Below, one piece after another: positions 40,389 to 49,840 of a DNA stretch of 64,000 nt. Every line of letters begins with the position of its first letter. Positions within the stretch are counted from its first letter, which is position 1. Source of the stretch: Gammaproteobacteria bacterium (lineage in GTDB: Bacteria; Pseudomonadota; Gammaproteobacteria; Ga0077536); NCBI GenBank assembly GCA_009692365.1, contig SHZJ01000001.1:62001-126000 (forward strand), written 5' to 3'. The notes below the pieces were generated by a model, which saw only the letters and a list, made by a program, of their open reading frames with translations, had not been told where the DNA came from and did not search any database. Both the position numbers and the translations under genes were made by a program.

Positions 40389-40940
40389 ATGAGCGTCAAG
40401 GCGACTGTGGACGAGACCCAAAAATACACCCGCATCGCGATGCTGTTGCACTGGCTGACGGTCGTTTTGGTGGTGGCTTCGTTCACGCTGGGCTGGTCGA
40501 TGGTGGACCTGCCGACGGGGCCGCGCCGTGGGGAATTATTCGCGCTGCACAAGGCCATTGGGATCAGCGTTTTTCTCCTCACGGCCTGGCGTCTAGGCTG
40601 GCGCTTGACGCACCGCGCGCCCCCACTGTCGAGCGCACTCCCGGCTTGGCAGCGCTCGCTGGTGAAAACCGTGCATTGGCTGTTTTATGCCTTGTTGTTC
40701 ACCCAACCGCTGCTGGGCTATCTCTCCAGCGCTTTTAGCGCCTATCCCACCCACTATCTGGGGCTGACGCTACCCACGTGGGCGACCCCCAATCCGGCGC
40801 TTAACGAATTGTTCTCCGAACTGCATGCCGCGGGCGCGGTGGGGCTGCTGGCGACCATCGCCGCGCATCTGCTGGGCGTGCTGTCGCATCTAGCCAGGCG
40901 GGGCGATCGGCTGGTGCGCCGCATGCTCCCGTGGTCGTGA
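40389..40940 (+). CDS. cytochrome b561 family protein
   Basis: 183-residue integral membrane di-heme b-type cytochrome. Four hydrophobic helices are visible, and candidate heme ligands include His in MLLHWLTV, LHKAIGIS, TVHWLFYALL and AAHLLGVL. The YcbE/CybB-type family passes electrons from quinol in the inner membrane, and some members act as superoxide:quinone oxidoreductase. No fused or adjacent partner protein identifies the substrate. Confidence 0.9.
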   Translation: MSVKATVDETQKYTRIAMLLHWLTVVLVVASFTLGWSMVDLPTGPRRGELFALHKAIGISVFLLTAWRLGWRLTHRAPPLSSALPAWQRSLVKTVHWLFYALLFTQPLLGYLSSAFSAYPTHYLGLTLPTWATPNPALNELFSELHAAGAVGLLATIAAHLLGVLSHLARRGDRLVRRMLPWS

Positions 40941-41309
40941 GGCTTGCGCGCGGCGGGTCGGCAATGGCGTGCTGGCCCGGCGGGCGCCACGGCGGCCAGT
41001 CAGGGCCAATGATGCTGGCGCCACGCGACGACGAGCGACCCGCCGCCGCTGGGCCAGGCCGCAGGCCGGTGCTGCGAGCGCTGCTGCAAGCGCATCTGAT
41101 TGCGCCGTAAACCTCACTGGCGCCCCCATGAGCAGTGCGGTTATCCTGCCGGTAAGCCCTGCGCCCGGCGAAGATTACTGCCCCATCTGGCGCTAACCGA
41201 GGTTCGGCTACGCCCGGCGCGCTGCCCGGCAGTGAGGCTGAGGTCGAGCATGCCCCCCCGTCGCGCCCGGCGTCGCGCGACGCCCGACCGGCTCTGGAGG
41301 AATCATCAG
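40941..41309. other. 369-bp spacer, no supported gene
   Basis: GC-rich sequence between cytochrome b561 and the quinoprotein. The quinoprotein frame is open back to 41100 but lacks signal-peptide or domain features before 41310. A GGAGG ribosome site (41296-41300) marks the real start. I see no clear promoter. Confidence 0.5.
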
Positions 41310-43199
41310 ATGCTGCGGCTCAGCTTCATTTTGCGACTGTCTTTGCCCCTCACCGTGGGCCTGTGGGGCGGGCTCGCCCACGCTGTTGCGCGCAGTGGCG
41401 CCGCCGTCTATGCGACCGAATGCGCGGCCTGTCACAGCAGCGGTGCGGCCCACGCACCCAGCCGCGCCACGCTCGCGGGCTTGCCTAACGGGGCCATCGT
41501 GCGGGCCCTGGAAACCGGCGTGATGCGGGTGGTCGGCAACTTCAAGCTCAATGGGCCTGAGCGGATGGCGGTCGCCGAGTATTTGACGGGCAAAGCGCTC
41601 GACCCCAGCTGGAACACCCAGACCGTCCATGGCTGTGCGCCCGCACCCCCGAGCACCGGCGAACTATTTGCCGGCCCCCACTGGAACGGTTGGGGCAACG
41701 GCCCGCACAACCAGCGCTTTCAGGACGCCGCGCAAGCCCGGCTGGCGCCCGCCGACGTCGGTCGGCTCGAACTGCAGTGGGCGTTCGCTTTCCCCGGCGA
41801 GACGATCGCCGAGGCACAGCCGAGCATCGTCGCCGGCCGCTTGTTTGTGGGCAGCCGCAGCGGCGCGGTGTATGCGCTGGATGCCAAGTCGGCCTGCGTG
41901 CATTGGACCTACCAGGCCGACGCGCCGGTGAAGAATTCGGTCGTCCTTGGCGAGGTTAAAATTGGATCCGCCGTCCGACGACTCGCGTTTTTCGGTGATC
42001 TGGCTGGCAATGCCTATGCCGTGGCGAGCGAAGATGGCGCGCTCGTGTGGCGCCGCAAGGTCGATGATTTTCGCTCGGCGGCCTTGACCGGCAGCTTCAT
42101 ACTCGCCGCGGGGCAGTTGCTCGTACCCCTCACGGCTAACGAGTCGACGGATGCGGCCGCGCGGGATGCCGTGTGCTGCGTATTTCGTGGCAGTGTGGTG
42201 GCGCTGGATCCGGCGACAGGTGCCGAGTTGTGGCGGCGCTATACCGTCGCCGAGGTGCCAGCCAAGACCGGCGAGAACGCGCAGGGCAATGCGATCTTCG
42301 GGCCGGCCGGCGCGACCATCTGGTCGGCACCGACCTTCGATGAGCGTGCGCAGATGGTCTACGTCGGCACGGGCGAGAACTCGTCTGGCCCGGCCACCCC
42401 GACCAGCGATGCCATCCTCGCCATCGACATCAAGACCACGACCATCAAATGGATCTACCAAGGCTATGCGGGAGACGTCTGGAACATGTCGTGCGGCACC
42501 GCCGACAAGGTCAACTGCCCGCAGGATCCGGGGCCGGATTACGACATGGGCAGTTCGCCGAGTCTCACCACCCTCGCGGACGGGCGTCGGGTGCTGCTGG
42601 CCGCGCAGAAGTCCGGCTTGGTGCATGCGCTCGATCCAGACGCCGCCGGCAAGCTGTTGTGGCAGCGCCAACTGGCCAAGGGCGGGGTGCTGGGCGGTAT
42701 CGAATGGGGGCCCGCCACCGATGGCCAGAATGTCTATGTGGCCATCGCCGACATGCGCTGGTCGAGCCACGATCTGCTCGACCCCAAACTGGGTGTAGAC
42801 CCCCGGGCGGGCGGCGGTCTGGTGGCGCTCGCGCTCAGCGACGGCCATATCGTGTGGCAGGCGCCGGCGATCGCTTGCACCAACCGTGTCGGTTGCAGTC
42901 CGGCGCAGACCGCCGCGGTGACGGCCATTCCCGGCGCGGTGTTCGCCGGCAGCGTGAGCGGGCACCTGCGCGCCTTCGACAGCGCCACCGGGGCCGTGTT
43001 GTGGACCTATGACACGGCGCGGGACTTCGACACCGTGAATGGCGCGAAAGGCCGGGGCGGCGCGCTGGACGCGACCGGCCCGGTGGTGGTGGATGGCTGG
43101 GTCTATGTGGTGTCTGGCTACAGCAAATGGGGTGGTTTGCCGGGCAATGTGTTGCTGGCTTTTGCGCCGCCGCGCCAACCTGCGCAGACGCCGCCTTGA
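41310..43199 (+). CDS. PQQ-dependent dehydrogenase with N-terminal cytochrome c (PVA-dehydrogenase-like)
   Basis: 629 residues: a signal peptide (LSFILRLSLPLTVGLWGGLAHA), a small cytochrome c domain with heme motif CAACH (Cys38, Cys41, His42), then a PQQ beta-propeller with repeats such as LFVGSRSGAVYALDAKSACVHWTYQ and VYVGTGENSSG. Heme domain before propeller is the order in polyvinyl alcohol dehydrogenases, opposite to quinohemoprotein alcohol dehydrogenases. It should oxidise an alcohol or sugar in the periplasm and pass electrons to the heme. The substrate is unknown, but it is a likely consumer of the PQQ made by the pqq genes 11 kb away. Confidence 0.88.
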   Translation: MLRLSFILRLSLPLTVGLWGGLAHAVARSGAAVYATECAACHSSGAAHAPSRATLAGLPNGAIVRALETGVMRVVGNFKLNGPERMAVAEYLTGKALDPSWNTQTVHGCAPAPPSTGELFAGPHWNGWGNGPHNQRFQDAAQARLAPADVGRLELQWAFAFPGETIAEAQPSIVAGRLFVGSRSGAVYALDAKSACVHWTYQADAPVKNSVVLGEVKIGSAVRRLAFFGDLAGNAYAVASEDGALVWRRKVDDFRSAALTGSFILAAGQLLVPLTANESTDAAARDAVCCVFRGSVVALDPATGAELWRRYTVAEVPAKTGENAQGNAIFGPAGATIWSAPTFDERAQMVYVGTGENSSGPATPTSDAILAIDIKTTTIKWIYQGYAGDVWNMSCGTADKVNCPQDPGPDYDMGSSPSLTTLADGRRVLLAAQKSGLVHALDPDAAGKLLWQRQLAKGGVLGGIEWGPATDGQNVYVAIADMRWSSHDLLDPKLGVDPRAGGGLVALALSDGHIVWQAPAIACTNRVGCSPAQTAAVTAIPGAVFAGSVSGHLRAFDSATGAVLWTYDTARDFDTVNGAKGRGGALDATGPVVVDGWVYVVSGYSKWGGLPGNVLLAFAPPRQPAQTPP

Positions 43200-43617
43200 G
43201 ACCCGCTCTCACGGCGGCGCCTGACGCCCTAAGCGGCGCCGCGAAACACACGCAGCAGTGGCGCGCGGGCGCTGGCAACTGGGCTGACCGAACGCGCCGT
43301 GCCGGTGCCTATCTGCCAGGCGCTGCAGCCGCGGGTTTGACCCGACCCCAGCCTGCAGGCTGGGGCGCGGCCAGCCGGTTCGCCGCGCGCGGGCACCAGC
43401 CCGCACGCTGCGATGGGCTGGGGCGCGCTGCTTTTCGCGGCGCGGGTGTCGTCAGTGTGGCGCACGCCCTCCCGGCCGATTGGCAGGGCGGACAAACTGC
43501 TGCGCCGGTAACCCGCTGAAAGTGTAGAGTGGGGAGGCAAGTGCGGCCTAACGCGGCCTAACCCGGAATGTGCTAGCGGCGGGCATCGCCGCCCGCCAGT
43601 TAACGAGGAGCATCACA
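43200..43617. other. 418-bp spacer with a hairpin, no supported gene
   Basis: A GCGGCGCC/GGCGCCGC inverted repeat (43214-43221, 43235-43242; 13-nt loop) lies 15 bp after the quinoprotein stop and may end its transcript. Near the right end GCGGCCTAAC occurs twice in tandem (about 43542-43562). A GAGGAG ribosome site precedes the next start. Confidence 0.5.
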
Positions 43618-45339
43618 ATGAGCAGTGCGTTTACCTTCGACTTAAAAATCATCAACGGCTTGATCATCGATGGCACCGGGAACCCCGGGTTCCACGGCGA
43701 CCTCGGGATCCGCGCCGGCTTGCTCGTGGCAGTTGGTGCGGCGCCCGGCACGGCGCGCCAGACGATCGACGCCAAGGGGCATGTCGTCGCGCCGGGCTTC
43801 ATCGACATCCACACCCACTACGATGCGCAGGTCATCTGGGACCGCATGCTGACGATCTCACCGTGGCACGGCGTGACGACGGCAGTGATTGGCAACTGTG
43901 GTTTCTCGGTCGCGCCCACCCGTCCCGCCCATCGCGAGATCATCATTCGCACGTTGGAAAACGTTGAAGGAATGACCGTCGCCGCGCTGCAAGCCGGCCT
44001 GGGCGTGGACTGGCCGTTCGAAACGTTTCCGGAGTACCTCGATGCCGTCCAGGCGCGTGGGATCGGGATCAACATCGGCGCGTTCATTGGCCACACCGCG
44101 CTGCGCACCTATGTGCTGGGGGAGGATGCCACCGAACGCGCAGCAACCCCGGCAGAAGTCGCGGCGATGCAAGGCCTGGTCGTCGAGGCGATGCGCGCCG
44201 GCGCGTTGGGGTTTGCGACCTCTAAAGCCGTGACCCACGTGGGTTACCGGGGCAAGCCGGTGCCGAGTCGCGCCGCGGATTTTTCTGAAATGCTGATGTT
44301 GGCAGCGGCCGTGGGCGCAGCTGGCTGTGGCGGTGTGATCCAAGCGACCATCGGCCCAGAGCTCACGTTCGAACGCTTCGCCGAGCTCAACACCGTCTCG
44401 GGTTGCCCGGTGACCTGGACCGCGTTGCTCGCGGGCACGGCGCTCACGAAAGAAGGCACGTTCGAGCAATTGGCGCGTTCAGAACAACTACTGCGCGACG
44501 GCTTTCAAGTTTTCCCGCAGGTTACTCCACGGCCGTTGAATTTCGAATTCCAGCTTGCCGCGCCGTTCATTTTTGAATCGATGCGGATGTTTAAACCGGT
44601 CTCGGAGGCGGATCACGAGGGCAAAAAGCGCCTCTACGCCGATCCGGAATTTCGCGCGCAACTATGGGAGCGCCTAGATAAAAAAGCCCCCGCGCTGTTT
44701 CGCAGCGGTTTTCGCGACACGGTGATCACCGAAGTACCCGGTCGTCCTGAACTCAGCGAGCGCAAATTGTTCGAAGTTGCCGCGGAACTCGGCGTGACCC
44801 CGGTCGACGTCTTGTTCGATCTCGGTCTGGCAACCGACCTCAAAGCGCGCTTCCGTACGCCGGTGGCGAATCACGCGGAAGACGAGGTCGAGTTGTTGCT
44901 CAAGAGCCCGGCGACGGTGCTCGGCCTGTCCGACGCGGGTGCCCACGCGAGCCAGCTCTGCGATGCGTCGCTCACCACCTATCTGTTCAAGCGCTGGGTC
45001 CGCGAGAAAAAAGTTCTCACCTTGGAACAGGCGGTAAGGATGACGACTGCACGCCTCGCCGAAGTGGTTGGGATCTATGACCGCGGTCGCCTCGCCGAGG
45101 GTTTAGCGGCGGACATCGTCATTTTTGATCCCGAGACCATCGGCGACGAACCCTTGCGCCGGGTCTACGATTTGCCGGGCGGTGCGGATCGACTGATCTC
45201 AGATGCCCGCGGTATCGACGCCGTTATCGTCAACGGTCAACTGCTCCGCCAAGACAATCAGGACATGGTCGATGTCAATGGTCCACTGCCGGGTCAGGTG
45301 CTGCGCAACGGTCGCGGTCGCGTGGCAAGCTGCGCGTAA
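43618..45339 (+). CDS. N-acyl-D-amino-acid deacylase family amidohydrolase
   Basis: 573-residue amidohydrolase of the D-aminoacylase group. It opens with the small beta domain DLKIINGLIIDGTGNPGFHGDLGIRAG, followed by metal-binding FIDIHTHYDAQVIWD, NCGFSVAP, and near the C-terminus LGLSDAGAHASQLCDAS with the catalytic Asp. The family hydrolyses N-acyl-D-amino acids or related cyclic amides; the substrate cannot be assigned. No signal peptide, so cytoplasmic. It stands alone between long spacers. Confidence 0.87.
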   Translation: MSSAFTFDLKIINGLIIDGTGNPGFHGDLGIRAGLLVAVGAAPGTARQTIDAKGHVVAPGFIDIHTHYDAQVIWDRMLTISPWHGVTTAVIGNCGFSVAPTRPAHREIIIRTLENVEGMTVAALQAGLGVDWPFETFPEYLDAVQARGIGINIGAFIGHTALRTYVLGEDATERAATPAEVAAMQGLVVEAMRAGALGFATSKAVTHVGYRGKPVPSRAADFSEMLMLAAAVGAAGCGGVIQATIGPELTFERFAELNTVSGCPVTWTALLAGTALTKEGTFEQLARSEQLLRDGFQVFPQVTPRPLNFEFQLAAPFIFESMRMFKPVSEADHEGKKRLYADPEFRAQLWERLDKKAPALFRSGFRDTVITEVPGRPELSERKLFEVAAELGVTPVDVLFDLGLATDLKARFRTPVANHAEDEVELLLKSPATVLGLSDAGAHASQLCDASLTTYLFKRWVREKKVLTLEQAVRMTTARLAEVVGIYDRGRLAEGLAADIVIFDPETIGDEPLRRVYDLPGGADRLISDARGIDAVIVNGQLLRQDNQDMVDVNGPLPGQVLRNGRGRVASCA

Positions 45340-45642
45340 CCCGGTAGCACCGGTCGGGCTGGCGCCGGTCAGCGCCGAAAGCTAAATCTGCGCGTCCCCG
45401 CTCGACTAAACCGATAGCACCGCCCCAGCGTTCAGCGACCGCCAGCGCGCAGGGGCTATCTCCGGGGCCCCGCTGGGGCGGCGGCGAGCCGGTTAAACGC
45501 GCACTCGAGCGCCGGCGTGGCGGCCGGTCTTGCCGAACCCGCCCGGTGGCGAGAGCGCCGACACCGGGTGGCGAGAGTGCTGCAGCACATTGCCCTTGGC
45601 ACCGACGGACGTCGGTACCAGCGCTGCGCTTATAATCTGGGC
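45340..45642. other. 303-bp spacer, no supported gene
   Basis: GC-rich; the sensor kinase frame is open back to 45517 but without domain character. TATAAT occurs at 45631-45636, only 7 bp before the kinase ATG, so it is a weak promoter candidate for a nearly leaderless message. Confidence 0.4.
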
Positions 45643-47115
45643 ATGCCTAGCCCCGCGACCCACTCCTTGCGCCGTGCGCTGCTGTTCTACGAACTGGCGT
45701 TCCTCGCGTTGGTCATCGTTACCGGCGGCATGGGCGGGCTGTGGGCGTATTTTTGGCAACAGGCATCGCGCGAAGCGCTACGACTCAACGAACTCACCGA
45801 CGCCGCACAGGATATTCGGGCGGTGCTTTTTCAGCAGATTAAAGACGTGGCGCTGGCGCGGCTGCGCCACGATCCCGATTTGGACGAAGTGCACGCCCAT
45901 TATTACCGACGGATCCAGGCGGGTTTTAATACGCTGCGCCGTCTGTCCGCCGCGCGCCCGGAAGACTACGCCATTCAGAGCATGCAGGAAGGCTATGGCC
46001 GTCTGCAGGCAGATTTGCAGGCGGCGCTGAAAGATTCCTCGGTGGTGAACCGGATTGCGGGCAACGAAATGCTTGACCCCCGCGCGGCCGGCAATTTACT
46101 CAGCGGCTTCGAACAGTCTTACCAGTCCTTACGCAAATTGCTCGATGGACGTTTGGCCGCACAGCAAGCCGGGATTGCGCGCTGGAATCGCTCCGCCCCC
46201 TATTTATTGCCGATCCCTATGCTGCTGGCGTGTTGCCTGCTATTTTTTTCGCGGGCCAGTCTGCGGCGCAACTTTGTAGATCCCATGCGGGCAATTATTT
46301 TGAGCACCGAGCGCATGAGCAGCGGCGACCTCGGTCTGCGCTTGCCGGTGGTGGGCGTAACCGAAGTGGCGCAGCTGGCCGAGAGCGTGAACCGGCTGGC
46401 GATCGATTTGGCCGCGAGTCGGGACGCGGTGGTGGCGAGCGAGCGCCAAGCGGCGTTAGGCGCCTTGGTGCCGGTAGTGGCGCACAATATTCGTAATCCG
46501 CTGGCGGCGATCCGTGCCAGCGCGCAGGTACTCGAGCACCTAGATGACCCCCAGGAAGCCCGCGAAATTGCCCACAGCATCGTTGCCACGGTCGACCGCT
46601 TGGGCCGTTGGGTGAGCGCGCTGGTGTCTTATTTGCACCCGCTGAAACCCCACTTGCGACCCGTTGCCGCCACCACTCTGCTGGCAGCGGTAGAGCAGCT
46701 GATTGCCCCGCGCTGCGCCGAGAAAGCGCTCAGCCTCGTGCGCGCTCCCTGGACCGAGGGAGTGTCCGTGGTGGTCGATTCCGACCTCATGGAACAAGCG
46801 CTATATGGGCTGTTGGGCAACGCGCTGGAAGCTTCGGAGGTGGGGAGCACGGTCTACCTTGGGGTTGCTGCCACGCCGTCGAACGTGGTTTTTTCCATTA
46901 CAGACAGCGCGGGCGGCCTGCCGTTCAGGCCCGAATCCACTGGGCTTGAGCCCGGCCCGACGACCAAGCGTTTTGGCACGGGCTTAGGCATCCCAGTGGC
47001 CTTTAAAGTCTGTCAGGCGCACGGTTGGGCGCTGGAGTTCGATGCCGCGCATGCCCTGGGCACACAAGTGCGCATTACTGCCCCGCGTAGCGCCCCCCTA
47101 GATGAAGAATCCTGA
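45643..47115 (+). CDS. membrane sensor histidine kinase
   Basis: 490 residues. Two membrane segments (about 13-37 and 186-204) enclose a helical periplasmic sensor; a HAMP domain follows (RASLRRNFVDPMRAI...). The phosphoacceptor His281 lies in VVAHNIRNPLAAIRAS, the N box is LMEQALYGLLGNALEAS and the G boxes are ITDSAGGLP and GTGLGIPVAFKVCQAHG. The stop overlaps the NtrC-type regulator by 14 bases, so the pair is a two-component system. Signal unknown. Confidence 0.92.
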   Translation: MPSPATHSLRRALLFYELAFLALVIVTGGMGGLWAYFWQQASREALRLNELTDAAQDIRAVLFQQIKDVALARLRHDPDLDEVHAHYYRRIQAGFNTLRRLSAARPEDYAIQSMQEGYGRLQADLQAALKDSSVVNRIAGNEMLDPRAAGNLLSGFEQSYQSLRKLLDGRLAAQQAGIARWNRSAPYLLPIPMLLACCLLFFSRASLRRNFVDPMRAIILSTERMSSGDLGLRLPVVGVTEVAQLAESVNRLAIDLAASRDAVVASERQAALGALVPVVAHNIRNPLAAIRASAQVLEHLDDPQEAREIAHSIVATVDRLGRWVSALVSYLHPLKPHLRPVAATTLLAAVEQLIAPRCAEKALSLVRAPWTEGVSVVVDSDLMEQALYGLLGNALEASEVGSTVYLGVAATPSNVVFSITDSAGGLPFRPESTGLEPGPTTKRFGTGLGIPVAFKVCQAHGWALEFDAAHALGTQVRITAPRSAPLDEES

Positions 47116-48520
47116 GCGCAGCAAGGTGTCCCCATCGCCACCACCACTGACGCGAGTGCTGGTGGTGGAAGACGAGGCCTTGTTTGCCCGCGTGGTCGCG
47201 CGGCGCTTAGAGAAGGCCGGTTATGCGTGTCGGATTGCGCCGACCTTGCGCGCGGCCGAAGCCGAGTATTTAGACACCGGCGCCGATCTGCTGCTGCTCG
47301 ATATGCGGCTGCCCGATGGCTCGGGTCTGGATTTTTTGCAACGCCTGCGGGTGACGCTGGGCGCGAGCGTGGCGGTCATCGCCATGAGTGCCTACGGCGA
47401 GTTGGAGGATGCGGTCACCGCCATGAAACTGGGCGCCTCCGACTATCTAAAGAAACCCATCGACCTCGACGAACTGCTGCTGAACGTGGACAAAGTGCTG
47501 GCGCAACAACAACTGGCGCGCCAGTTGGAGTACTCCCGCGTGCGCGCGAGTACGGGCGTGGGGTCGGTGACGATCGTTGGGGACTGCGTGGCCACGCAGA
47601 CCCTGCGCACGCAGATCGAACGCATCGCGGCCTTCGGCGGCGGTGATGGCGAGGCACCGACCGTGCTCATCGTGGGCGAGACCGGCACCGGCAAGGATGT
47701 TGCGGCCCGTATGCTCCATCAACTTTCCTCCCGTGCAGAGCGTCCTTTCGTGCACGTGGATTGTGCGGCTTTGCCCAAGGATTTAATTGAAGCCGAGCTC
47801 TTTGGGCACGTCAAAGGTGCCTTTACGAACGCCACCGCGGAACGCACCGGGCTCATCGAGGCGGCCGAGGACGGGGTGGTTTTTCTGGATGAAATTGGGG
47901 AGCTGCCGCTCGAACTGCAAACCAAACTGCTGGCAGTACTCGAACGCCGCTCGCTGCGGCGGGTAGGCAGCAGCCAGGAGCGGCGCAGTCAGGCCTGGTT
48001 TATCGCGGCGACCAATCGGGACGTCGAGAACATGGTGGCGGCCGGCAGTCTGCGGGCCGATCTTTATTATCGGCTGAACGTCCTCACGCTCAGGCTCCCG
48101 CCATTGCGCGAACGGGGCGCGGACATGCTGCTGCTGGCCGAGCATTTTGGTCGGCAAATCGCCCGCCGCTACGGCTTGGCCGAAATCGCCATCGACCCGT
48201 CCGCCGTGGCGGCCCTGCGGCGTTATGCGTGGCCGGGCAATATTCGCGAACTCAAGCACGTGATGGAACGTGCGCTGCTGTTGGCGGGTGGCGGCGAGCT
48301 GGCAGAATCTGCGCTCATGTTACCCGGGCCTGTCAAAGCGCCAGCGGGCCGTGAGCCCTTCATGCTCGACGGACTGACCCTAGAGGCCGCAGAAAAAGTG
48401 CTCATCGAACGCGCGCTCAGCCGGACCGATAACAATGTCTCAGAAGCTGCGCGCCAATTAGGCGTGACGCGCATGACCCTGCGCTATCGCATGAAACAGC
48501 AGGGTCTGGACGGTGCTTGA
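47102..48520 (+). CDS. NtrC-type sigma54-dependent response regulator
   Basis: 472 residues: receiver (Asp67 in [13 protein letters not shown]), AAA+ domain with Walker [10 protein letters not shown] and Walker [11 protein letters not shown], and a C-terminal Fis-type helix-turn-helix ([23 protein letters not shown]). The sigma54-contact loop reads GAFTNA (residues 239-244) rather than the canonical GAFTGA. It is the partner of the overlapping sensor kinase. Target genes are unknown; the DUF1244 gene follows at 71 bp. Confidence 0.92.
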   Translation: MKNPERSKVSPSPPPLTRVLVVEDEALFARVVARRLEKAGYACRIAPTLRAAEAEYLDTGADLLLLDMRLPDGSGLDFLQRLRVTLGASVAVIAMSAYGELEDAVTAMKLGASDYLKKPIDLDELLLNVDKVLAQQQLARQLEYSRVRASTGVGSVTIVGDCVATQTLRTQIERIAAFGGGDGEAPTVLIVGETGTGKDVAARMLHQLSSRAERPFVHVDCAALPKDLIEAELFGHVKGAFTNATAERTGLIEAAEDGVVFLDEIGELPLELQTKLLAVLERRSLRRVGSSQERRSQAWFIAATNRDVENMVAAGSLRADLYYRLNVLTLRLPPLRERGADMLLLAEHFGRQIARRYGLAEIAIDPSAVAALRRYAWPGNIRELKHVMERALLLAGGGELAESALMLPGPVKAPAGREPFMLDGLTLEAAEKVLIERALSRTDNNVSEAARQLGVTRMTLRYRMKQQGLDGA

Positions 48521-48591
48521 ACGAGCATGGCAGGCCGGCCCACGACTACGATTAGGCGCAAACCCCAACAACGACTTTGAGGAGACCACCC

Positions 48592-48891
<300 letters not shown>

Positions 48892-49008
48892 CGCCGGTGT
48901 GCTGCGCGCCTAAGCCGCACGGCCGTGCCGCGCTGGTGGCCCGGCGGTGCCCCGCCGCAGCGCCGCGCGCTGGCGCGCGCAGTGGTCTTGCCCAGCCCAC
49001 GGTCGCGG

Positions 49009-49663
49009 CGTGCGGCCGCTAAGCCCAGCGCCCTGGAGCGTGTTGCTGGCGGACGCCTACGCGGTGGTGCGGGTCGGCTACCGGACCCTGTTGGCGGCCA
49101 CCCCAGATTTAATTCTCGTCGCCGAAGCTGACGACGGCGAGGCGGCGGTGAAAGCTTTTTTGGCGCATCGCCCGGCCGTGGCGATCATGGACCTCGGCCT
49201 GCCGGGCACCGGCGGGCTCGAAGCAATTCGCCGCATCGTGCAGCGCAGTCCCGAGGCCCAGATACTGGCTTTCGGTGCCCACGAAGACCCTATTTTCGTC
49301 CAGCAGGCGCTGCGGGCTGGTGCCCGGGGCTATGTGACTAAGCACAGCACGCCGGCCGTGTTGGTCGACGCGGTGCGGCAGGTGGCGGCGGGTGGGGTGT
49401 ATCTCAATGCGCTGGTCGCACAGCGTTTGGCGCTCCAGAAAGTCCGTGGCGCCAGTTCGCCGCTGGCCGAGCTATCGACCCGCGAGTTCGAAATTTTTTG
49501 CTTACTGGCGGGCGGTGAGAAAATTCTGCAGGTCGCGCGGCGGTTGTCGCTGAGCGCCAAGACGGTCGGCAATTACGCGACCAGCATAAAATCTAAGTTG
49601 GCCGTGCACTCACTGACCGAACTCACCCGGTTGGCCATTCGACTCGGTCTAAGCCAAGCCTGA
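49009..49663 (+). CDS. NarL/UvrY-type response regulator with degenerate receiver
   Basis: About 217 residues: receiver followed by a LuxR-type helix-turn-helix (LSTREFEIFCLLAGGEKILQVARRLSLSAKTVGNYATSIKSKL). The phosphoacceptor Asp (VAIMDLGLPG) and the Lys (YVTKHS) are kept. The acidic pair is reduced to A-D-A in LLADAY, and the switch Thr/Ser is Gly in LAFGAHED, so normal phospho-activation is doubtful. The start is uncertain (GTG 49009 or 49040). No adjacent kinase; the HTH suggests a UvrY/GacA relative. Confidence 0.85.
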
Positions 49664-49718
49664 ACGGCTGCCCGGTGGCGGCCTGGGTTGCGGCAGTTGG
49701 CGCGCCGGCGCGTGGCCG

Positions 49719-49820
49719 TGGCGGGGTGGCGCCGCTGCGTCGCCGCACTGCGCCCCAGTTGGGACGCGGCGGGCCGCGAGCCTACAGGCAGTGGCGGGGG
49801 TGGCGCCGCTGCGTCGCCGC
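49719..49820 (+). repeat. imperfect direct repeat between regulator and propeller genes
   Basis: TGGCGGGGTGGCGCCGCTGC...GTCGCCGC from 49719 recurs from 49792 with one extra G, a 27-28 bp unit about 73 bp apart. It occupies the 177-bp convergent spacer, which holds no gene. Confidence 0.6.
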
Positions 49821-49840
49821 CCTGCGCGCCACGCGCGGCT

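Noticed and set aside
41664-43178. 504-codon minus-strand open frame opposite the quinoprotein
   Set aside because: A mirror of high-GC third-position bias; the plus strand encodes a clear signal peptide, heme motif and propeller repeats.
45643-48520. Kinase/regulator pair as the missing CheA of the Wsp-like cluster
   Set aside because: It is an ordinary membrane HisKA kinase with an NtrC partner and lacks the Hpt, dimerisation and CheW-like domains of CheA.
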